11,709 nucleotides of DNA, taken from the NCBI GenBank assembly GCA_019239815.1, contig JAFAZL010000955.1, positions 1 through 11,709 of the forward strand. Direction: 5' to 3'. Of this stretch, positions 7,004 to 11,709 are shown piece by piece. The first letter of the stretch is position 1. Each line of letters begins with the position of its first letter. The translations under genes and the position numbers were made by a program. This stretch comes from Acidobacteriota bacterium (GTDB lineage: Bacteria; Acidobacteriota; Terriglobia; Acidoferrales; UBA7541). Below the pieces are notes generated by a model. The model saw only the letters and a list, made by a program, of their open reading frames with translations. It ran no database searches and was not told the origin of the DNA.

Positions 7004-7031
7004 GTCGAGCCCAATTGAGGTCTGGGCATCC

Positions 7032-7928
7032 ATGAGGCATCCGCAAAGTCGAATCGCGAATAGCGTGAGTATGTTGGCCGTCGCGGGCTGCTTGGCCGGA
7101 ATCGGTCTGCTCACGATTTCGAGCTCGACTGCGCAGGCCCCGAAGGCCTCCATTGCTCGCAACTCCTCGATGCAAAATTCTTCGGCAAAATCCGTCGATG
7201 AGCCGGCCGCGGCGGCGATCTGCCCGATCGTATATCCGATGGACGAGAGTCCTTCGACGCACGGGTATCAATACGCGTTCTACGGCAACGCATTTTTCAT
7301 CAATCGCGACGGATACCTGATCACTGCGGCTCATGTACTGCATTCGTTTCGCAATGGTGGCGATCCCCACATTCTGGTCGGGCGAGTCGAAGCGCCACCG
7401 CAGATGTTGAAGGCGGACGTTGTGCTCGAAGATCGCGAGCACGATGTTGCCGTGCTGCGCGCGACGCCAAATCCATTCGCCGGGAAGGCGTATCGCGTGG
7501 GCACACTGGCTCCTGATGTGACGCCAGTGACGCGAGGCGAAGGGATTGTTGTCGCTGCGCTGCGACCGAAGCGGCGGATTCCGCACAGCTTCGAAACACA
7601 ACTGGAAGATCACTCCGCGGCGAGCGTGATTGATTTCCAGAGCAGCGTTTTGGAGAAGGGATTCGGTGAGACGGAGTTAATGCTATTCGATCACGAGGTG
7701 ATCTTGGGACAAAGCGGGGCACCCGTATTGGCGGCAGGGTCGGGAGAAGTAGTCGCATTCATTGAAGGCCAGTGGCTGCGACCTGCTGCTGGGCTCGCTG
7801 TGGAAATGCAGCGCGGGCAGGAGGCTCATTCGGTTGGCGCGGCGGTGCCGATTCGATTCGCGGTTGAGGCTCTGAAACGCAAAGCGATTTTTTGGGAAAG
7901 AGACACGAACGCCGCCAGCACGAAGTAA
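7032..7928 (+). CDS. Exported trypsin-like serine protease (S1/HtrA-type catalytic fold, no PDZ domain)
   Basis: The 298-residue product begins with a signal sequence: basic N-terminus, hydrophobic stretch about 8-30, and a likely signal peptidase I site after AQA (33-35). VAGC at 17-20 is an alternative lipobox, but the hydrophobic core continues past that Cys. The catalytic triad is H101 in TAAHVL, D138 in EHDVAVLR, and S228 in GQSGAP, a variant of the usual GDSGGP. 'GNAFFINRDGYLITAAHVL' resembles the HtrA/DegP protease core, but there is no PDZ domain, so it is more like stand-alone periplasmic trypsin-like proteins. It probably acts in the periplasm; its target is unknown. GAGG lies 11 nt before the ATG. 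The next gene on the same strand, also for an exported protein, begins 134 nt later, so the two could be co-transcribed. Confidence 0.88.
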   Translation: MRHPQSRIANSVSMLAVAGCLAGIGLLTISSSTAQAPKASIARNSSMQNSSAKSVDEPAAAAICPIVYPMDESPSTHGYQYAFYGNAFFINRDGYLITAAHVLHSFRNGGDPHILVGRVEAPPQMLKADVVLEDREHDVAVLRATPNPFAGKAYRVGTLAPDVTPVTRGEGIVVAALRPKRRIPHSFETQLEDHSAASVIDFQSSVLEKGFGETELMLFDHEVILGQSGAPVLAAGSGEVVAFIEGQWLRPAAGLAVEMQRGQEAHSVGAAVPIRFAVEALKRKAIFWERDTNAASTK

Positions 7929-7950
7929 GACAGGCATTCAGTTCTTAACT

Positions 7951-7984
7951 GACTCGTCACAGTACTATGGGCTTCGCCCGAGTC
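7951..7984 (+). other. Nested hairpin between the protease and SH3-protein genes
   Basis: GACTCG (7951-7956) pairs with CGAGTC (7979-7984) around an inner GGGCTTCGCCC hairpin (7968-7978). A separate small hairpin, TCAGTT-CTT-AACTGA, lies just before it at 7938-7952 and shares its last two bases. There is no U-tract. This could be a weak terminator for the protease gene or part of the leader of the following gene. Confidence 0.25.
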
Positions 7985-8062
7985 GCACGCGAAACTGAGG
8001 AGCATCAATTTCAAGGAGCCGGTGGCGAGCCTATTGGCCGCTGATTGGCTACGGGGACTTGA

Positions 8063-9148
8063 ATGAACGCTCGATTCACTTCGTCGCGATTTTATCTGAA
8101 ACCACTTTTCACGCTGACAATTTTGATCTCTGCATCCACGTTGCTGGCGTCCTCCGCGCGCGCAGGGAATCCGCCTGGGTACGCCTATTGCGGCACATAC
8201 GGATCCTACGTACTGCTGTATCGCTCAACTGACAACCTCGAGGAATTGGGCAAGCTGCGCTGCGGCGAGAAGGTTGAGGTCGTGAGCCGTTACTTCGACT
8301 ACGTGCAAGTGCGAGCCGGCGACGGCCGCATCGGCTGGGTGCTCTGGTCGGAGCTTTCGAACTCTCCGGGCGAACTGCCAAGCAAGAATCTTGGGATGAC
8401 CGACACGACCAACAAGGGGCAAGGTCCGGCCGTTCCTGCATTGAACAACGCGGCGATCGTGAAGATGCGGACGCAACGGCTAAGTCCGGACGTAATTATT
8501 GCGAAGATTCAGTCGTCCCCGTGCGAGTTTGATACGTCGCCGTCGGCGCTGCAAAAATTGAAGCAGGCGGGCGTGTCTGACAAAGTGATTTTGGCGATGG
8601 TGATGGCGCCGTCGGCATCCGCGCCGCCGCCGGCACCCAAGGCGCCTGAATTTGTCGATGTTCAGGTTCCGGGCGGGACGCAGATCGATCTTGAATTGAC
8701 ATACGCGGCTTCGTCGGATGACGCGACGGAAGGCCGGCCGATATTAATGACAATTGCGCACGATGTCGTGATCGATGGCGCGGTGGTGTTTCGCGCGGGA
8801 GCGGAAGCGCATGCCCGCGTGGCGTCGTTCAAAGAGCCAGGCGTACTAAATCGTCCGCCGGGACATGTCGTGTGGACGATGGACTATGTGACAGCGTCAA
8901 ACGGCGATCACGTATCGGCCGATTTCTTTTCGAAGGGCGCGGCGGCGAACCCGATGAGCGCCGTGATGGGTTCGGAAGGGCCGTCGTGGGACTTCAAGAA
9001 AGGGAAGCCGGCGGTTGTGGCGGCAAAGACGAAGTTTCAAGCGGTGCTGAACAAGAAAGGCACGACAGTTCGGGTCTCGCAGGCGGACGTGCAGGCAAGC
9101 GCGGGTGACGCAGGAGACGCGCAGCCTGCAGCGAGCAGCAAGCCGTAG
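8063..9148 (+). CDS. Exported bacterial SH3-domain protein with helical module and conserved C-terminal beta domain
   Basis: The 361-residue product has a clear signal peptide (basic N-terminus, hydrophobic 13-30, cleavage after ARA at 34). Residues about 40-98 look like a bacterial SH3 domain, ending in 'GRIGWVLWSEL', with C43 and C67 placed for a possible disulfide. Residues about 126-180 form a short helical module with 'LSPDVIIAKI', 'SSPCEFDTS' and 'LKQAGVSDKVI'. I recall such segments in many acidobacterial secreted proteins, without a known function. A Pro/Ala linker (182-196) leads to a C-terminal domain (about 197-340) starting 'VQVPGGTQIDLEL', with a mid-domain 'DVVIDGAVVFRAGAEA' run. 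Its style resembles envelope proteins that set a surface or pore property, but I cannot name it. The SH3 domain suggests binding to cell wall or protein in the periplasm. GGGG at 8053-8056 is only a weak ribosome binding site. Confidence 0.85.
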   Translation: MNARFTSSRFYLKPLFTLTILISASTLLASSARAGNPPGYAYCGTYGSYVLLYRSTDNLEELGKLRCGEKVEVVSRYFDYVQVRAGDGRIGWVLWSELSNSPGELPSKNLGMTDTTNKGQGPAVPALNNAAIVKMRTQRLSPDVIIAKIQSSPCEFDTSPSALQKLKQAGVSDKVILAMVMAPSASAPPPAPKAPEFVDVQVPGGTQIDLELTYAASSDDATEGRPILMTIAHDVVIDGAVVFRAGAEAHARVASFKEPGVLNRPPGHVVWTMDYVTASNGDHVSADFFSKGAAANPMSAVMGSEGPSWDFKKGKPAVVAAKTKFQAVLNKKGTTVRVSQADVQASAGDAGDAQPAASSKP

Positions 9149-9233
9149 CGGCATAAAGCCCGCGCGACCGTTAGACTGTTTTCATTGTTCGAAGGAAATA
9201 ATTGAAGCGATATCGCGGTGAGATTTGGACGAA

Positions 9234-9301
9234 GGAAAAGGGGAAGCCCGTCCGAATCTTGCCGTAGGAGGCGGCGGAGGTTAGGCGACTTCCCCTTTTC
9301 C
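9234..9301. terminator. 13-bp perfect inverted repeat between convergent genes, likely bidirectional terminator
   Basis: GGAAAAGGGGAAG (9234-9246) and its exact reverse complement (9289-9301) flank a 42-nt loop. The repeat sits between the ends of the convergent SH3-protein and dehydrogenase genes. A-rich bases on one outer arm and T-rich on the other would give each strand a U-rich downstream arm, which fits bidirectional termination. The loop is long for an intrinsic terminator. A second stem lies beside it: GAACGGGC / GCTCGTTC, 9309-9333, 8 bp with one G-U. Together with a GGTCGC / GCGACC pair at 9398-9424 these account for much of the 278-nt gap. Confidence 0.5.
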
Positions 9302-9426
9302 CTCACTTGAACGGGCACTATTCCCGCTCGTTCGGCATCTTCACAAACGATTATCGGCTAGTCCATTCCGTAAACACTGTACGTTGGATGAATATTTGGT
9401 CGCGGTTCGCCCGTATTTGCGACCGT

Positions 9427-10215
9427 TTAGAAATATGCAGCACCACCGTCCACGTTGATGGATTGCCCGGTCACGGCACTGGATTGATCGGAGCAGAGAA
9501 AGAGCGCGGCGCGCGCGATTTCGTCGGCGGTTTGGCCGCGTCCTTGAAGGATTGTGTTCAGAAATCCAGCGAGCTGATCTTCCGGGCTGACATTCAGGCG
9601 TTTTGCCAGCGTGGCGCCGAGTTCCTTTGACATCACAGTTTCCGTGACTGGGCCGGGGCAGAGCGCATTGACGCGAACACCTTTGCGCGCCGCTTCTGCA
9701 GCGGTGACCCGCGTCAAGCCCAGCATTCCGGCTTTCGCCGCCGCGTAGGCTGAGCCCCACCCGAACGCCGACTTCGCCGACAGGCTCGAAATATTGAGAA
9801 TCAGGCCCGAACCGCGGTCATACATTTCGGGGAGCGCCGCTTTCGTGAGCAGAAATGCAGCACGCAGATGAACGGCGAGCACGTTTTCGAAATCGTCGAG
9901 CGGGTATTCTTCCACGGGCACGACCGGGCCGTAATGCCCAGCATTGTTGACAAGGATATCGACGTGCCCGAAGCGATTGCGCGCGTCGGTAAAGACCCGG
10001 GTGCAATCATCGGCGCGCGTGAGGTCGGCGACGCTGTACGCTGCGGCATCGCGGCTAGCGCGTCGATTGATTTCGGCGGTGGTGGATTGCAGCTCAGCCT
10101 CCGTGCGGGCGGTGAGGAAAACGTTGGCGCCTTCGGCGGCGAAGAGACGAGCGATAGCTCGGCCAATCCCGCGGCCCGAGCCCGTGATGAGGGCTACGCG
10201 ATTTTCTAGGAGCAT
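9427..10215 (-). CDS. Short-chain dehydrogenase/reductase (SDR, Rossmann-fold oxidoreductase)
   Basis: The 262-residue product is a full-length classical SDR. It has the cofactor glycine motif TGSGRGIG (11-18), the NNAG motif (90-93), catalytic S144 in NISS, Y157 and K161 in YAAAK, and the C-terminal 'INVDGGAAYF' that closes the fold. The usual catalytic Asn of the N-S-Y-K tetrad is His at 116 ('LAVHLRAAF'). R37 after the second beta strand suggests NADP(H) rather than NAD(H), with modest confidence. It is a cytoplasmic NAD(P)-dependent oxidoreductase resembling 3-oxoacyl reductases or sugar/alcohol dehydrogenases; substrate unknown. No Shine-Dalgarno sequence precedes the ATG at 10215. A possible promoter (TTGCCT, 17 nt, TATGCT) lies almost on top of the start codon. 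Confidence 0.93.
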   Translation of the reverse strand: MLLENRVALITGSGRGIGRAIARLFAAEGANVFLTARTEAELQSTTAEINRRASRDAAAYSVADLTRADDCTRVFTDARNRFGHVDILVNNAGHYGPVVPVEEYPLDDFENVLAVHLRAAFLLTKAALPEMYDRGSGLILNISSLSAKSAFGWGSAYAAAKAGMLGLTRVTAAEAARKGVRVNALCPGPVTETVMSKELGATLAKRLNVSPEDQLAGFLNTILQGRGQTADEIARAALFLCSDQSSAVTGQSINVDGGAAYF

Positions 10216-10224
10216 GGCCGCAAA

Positions 10225-10253
10225 AGCATAGTGGGACTGGCGTGGCGAGGCAA
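10225..10253 (-). promoter_or_regulatory. Possible near-leaderless promoter of the SDR gene
   Basis: On the minus strand TTGCCT (10248-10253, 4 of 6) and TATGCT (10225-10230, 4 of 6) are separated by exactly 17 nt. The -10 hexamer ends 9 nt before the ATG, so the leader would be only a few bases. This agrees with the lack of a ribosome binding site. The hexamer matches are mediocre. Confidence 0.25.
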
Positions 10254-10437
10254 GAGCAGTGCCCTGGGGGTGCCAGCGATGGTGTCGGAACCCGGCGAAA
10301 GTTGTTATCAGTTATCTGCAGTAACGTGGCGAGTCGCCCTGCGAGATTCACCTGATGTCGTTCTTCCACGTGGACTGCTATCTTGTGGTCAAACCCGGTC
10401 TTTCTCTACTCGGGTCGCGCTAACACAAGGAGAATGG

Positions 10438-11709
10438 ATGTTTGCTCAAGCACGGGTTACCAGGTCTGTCTCCGTGGGTAGTTTAAAACTGGCTCTCGCG
10501 TTGGGTGCGCTACTCAGCGCCATACCGTTTTGTTCTGCCGGGTGCGGTGGGGGCGGTTCGGCGGCCGGTCCTGCTGCGAGCGCGGCCGCGGTCGTGATCT
10601 CGACGCAGCCGACGAGTCAGACCGTCGCGATGGGGCAAACCGCGACATTCACCGTCACGGCTACGGGCGGCGCGCCGCTGACGTATCAGTGGCAGAGAAA
10701 TGGAACTGCGATTTCGGGTGCAACTTCGGCGTCGTACACGACTCCGGCGACAACCTCCGCCGACAACGGCGCGAAATTCACTGTAGTGGTCAGCAATTCG
10801 ATGGGATCAGCGACCAGCGTGGCGGCCACATTGACGGTTGACAACGGCTCAGCACCGGCGGCCAGTTCGAATGCCGACGTGGTGACATTTCACTACGACA
10901 CGATGCGCTCAGGCGCCAATACGAACGAAACCCTGCTGACTCCGGCGAATGTGAACTCCACAAAATTTGGATTGCGCGGTGCCTTTGTCGTGGACGGGAA
11001 AGTCGATGCACAACCGCTGTATCTCTCGAACGTTTCGATCCCAGGAGTAGGAGCGAAGAACGTTCTGTACGTCGTGACCGAGCACGATTCGGTGTTTGCG
11101 TTTGACGCCGATACCGTGAATGGTGCGACCAATGCATCGTTGTGGAAGGCCTCGATGCTGCAGTCAGGCGAAACTCCGAGCGATGATCGCAACTGCGGTC
11201 AGGTCACGCCGGAGATTGGAATTACGTCAACGCCGGTGATCGATCGTGCACGAAATGCGATCTATGTCGTGGCGGTGGCGAAGACCTCCAGCGGCGCCTA
11301 CGTCCACCGGATCCATGCCCTAAATCTCGCGACAGGCGCGGAATTGTTCGGCGGTCCGACGACGATCACCGCGACCTACCCGGGCAGCGGCGCGAACAGT
11401 GCCAACGGCACCGACACATTCGATCCCGCGCAATACAACGAGCGTGCTGCGTTGCTGCAGGTTGGCGCGACAATTTACACGACGTGGGGCTCGCACTGTG
11501 ACGCCGGTCCGTACAACTCGTGGGTGATGGCTTACAGTGCCGATACGCTGAAGCAGACAAACGTGCTGAATCTCGTTCCGAACGGCGAGGACGGTGCGAC
11601 ATGGATGGCCGGTGCTGGGCCGGCGGCGGACTCGGCGGGCAATATTTATTTCATCCTCGGCAACGGGGACTTCGACACGACGCTGACTTCGGCAGGACTG
11701 CCTTCGAAC
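10438..11709 (+). CDS. Ig-like domain lipoprotein with beta-propeller-type (PQQ-like) repeats, 3'-truncated by window edge
   Basis: The frame is open for all 424 codons from the ATG at 10438 to the last base, so the gene continues outside the window. AAGGAG (10427-10432) lies 5 nt before this ATG; the ATG at 10434 is too close to it and in another frame. The N-terminus is a signal sequence ending in SAGC (33-36) followed by a glycine run, a plausible lipobox with Cys36 as the lipidated residue. Residues about 53-135 form a bacterial Ig-like domain ('ISTQPTSQTVAMGQTATFTV', 'YQWQRNG', 'SADNGAKFTVVVSN'). From about 148 on, 'FHYDTMRSGAN', 'DAQPLYLSNV', 'LYVVTEHDSVFAFDADT' and 'GITSTPVID' suggest quinoprotein/BamB-like propeller blades. 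It is probably outer-membrane or surface-anchored. No catalytic residues are evident, and function is unknown. Confidence 0.85.
   Translation, partial: MFAQARVTRSVSVGSLKLALALGALLSAIPFCSAGCGGGGSAAGPAASAAAVVISTQPTSQTVAMGQTATFTVTATGGAPLTYQWQRNGTAISGATSASYTTPATTSADNGAKFTVVVSNSMGSATSVAATLTVDNGSAPAASSNADVVTFHYDTMRSGANTNETLLTPANVNSTKFGLRGAFVVDGKVDAQPLYLSNVSIPGVGAKNVLYVVTEHDSVFAFDADTVNGATNASLWKASMLQSGETPSDDRNCGQVTPEIGITSTPVIDRARNAIYVVAVAKTSSGAYVHRIHALNLATGAELFGGPTTITATYPGSGANSANGTDTFDPAQYNERAALLQVGATIYTTWGSHCDAGPYNSWVMAYSADTLKQTNVLNLVPNGEDGATWMAGAGPAADSAGNIYFILGNGDFDTTLTSAGLPSN

Noticed and set aside
6933..7613. A 226-residue open frame on the minus strand.
   Set aside because: It lies antisense to the serine protease, whose triad and signal peptide are unambiguous; its composition is Arg-rich shadow type.
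10365..10374. Perfect palindrome TCCACGTGGA upstream of the Ig-like lipoprotein gene.
   Set aside because: About eleven 10-bp palindromes are expected by chance in a window this size, and no second copy or spacing supports an operator.
10530..10841. A 103-residue plus-strand frame and overlapping minus-strand frames near 10790-11192.
   Set aside because: They conflict with the 10438-11709 frame, which has a proper ribosome binding site, lipobox and Ig-like domain.
1..11709. Mobile element, CRISPR array, toxin-antitoxin, phage or defence island.
   Set aside because: I saw no transposase, integrase, spaced direct repeats, tRNA-flanked insertion or defence-type domain; the genes look like ordinary chromosomal housekeeping and envelope genes.

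Overview
The window is GC-rich, densely coded chromosomal DNA from a Gram-negative bacterium. The mix of genes suggests an Acidobacteriota (Terriglobia-like) genome: a TonB-type protein carrying a PilZ domain, a GAF/SpoIIE-type phosphatase, an Ig-like lipoprotein of a kind I associate with acidobacterial genomes, and an SH3-type exported protein with a small helical module. This placement comes from remembered family habits, not from a search. I see no rRNA, tRNA, CRISPR array, transposase, integrase or phage gene.

Layout. A 5'-truncated M23 peptidoglycan endopeptidase (1-1035, +) runs tail-to-tail, only 12 nt apart, into a GAF-SpoIIE phosphatase (1048-2415, -). A 282-nt divergent region follows. 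It holds a possible 59-codon small ORF (2528-2707) and two short dyads ahead of a methylguanine-DNA methyltransferase gene (ogt, about 2731-3243, +). Convergent to ogt is a large PilZ / transmembrane / TonB-C-terminal fusion gene (3362-5701, -). Behind it on the same strand lies a membrane-anchored alpha/beta hydrolase (5987-6847, -). Divergent from that are an exported trypsin-like serine protease (7032-7928, +) and an exported SH3-domain protein (8063-9148, +). A long inverted repeat (9234-9301) separates the latter from a convergent short-chain dehydrogenase/reductase (9427-10215, -). The window ends inside an Ig-like/beta-propeller lipoprotein gene (10438 to beyond 11709, +), open to the last base.

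There is no single pathway operon; genes alternate strands and most look like independent units. The common thread is the cell envelope: wall hydrolysis, an inner-membrane PilZ-TonB protein spanning to the periplasm, a membrane-anchored hydrolase, an exported protease, an SH3 protein and a lipoprotein. One stress-signalling phosphatase and one DNA-repair gene sit among them. The most unusual element is the PilZ-TonB fusion. It places a predicted c-di-GMP-binding domain in the cytoplasm and a TonB-type C-terminus in the periplasm of one polypeptide, with low-complexity linkers on both sides of the membrane.
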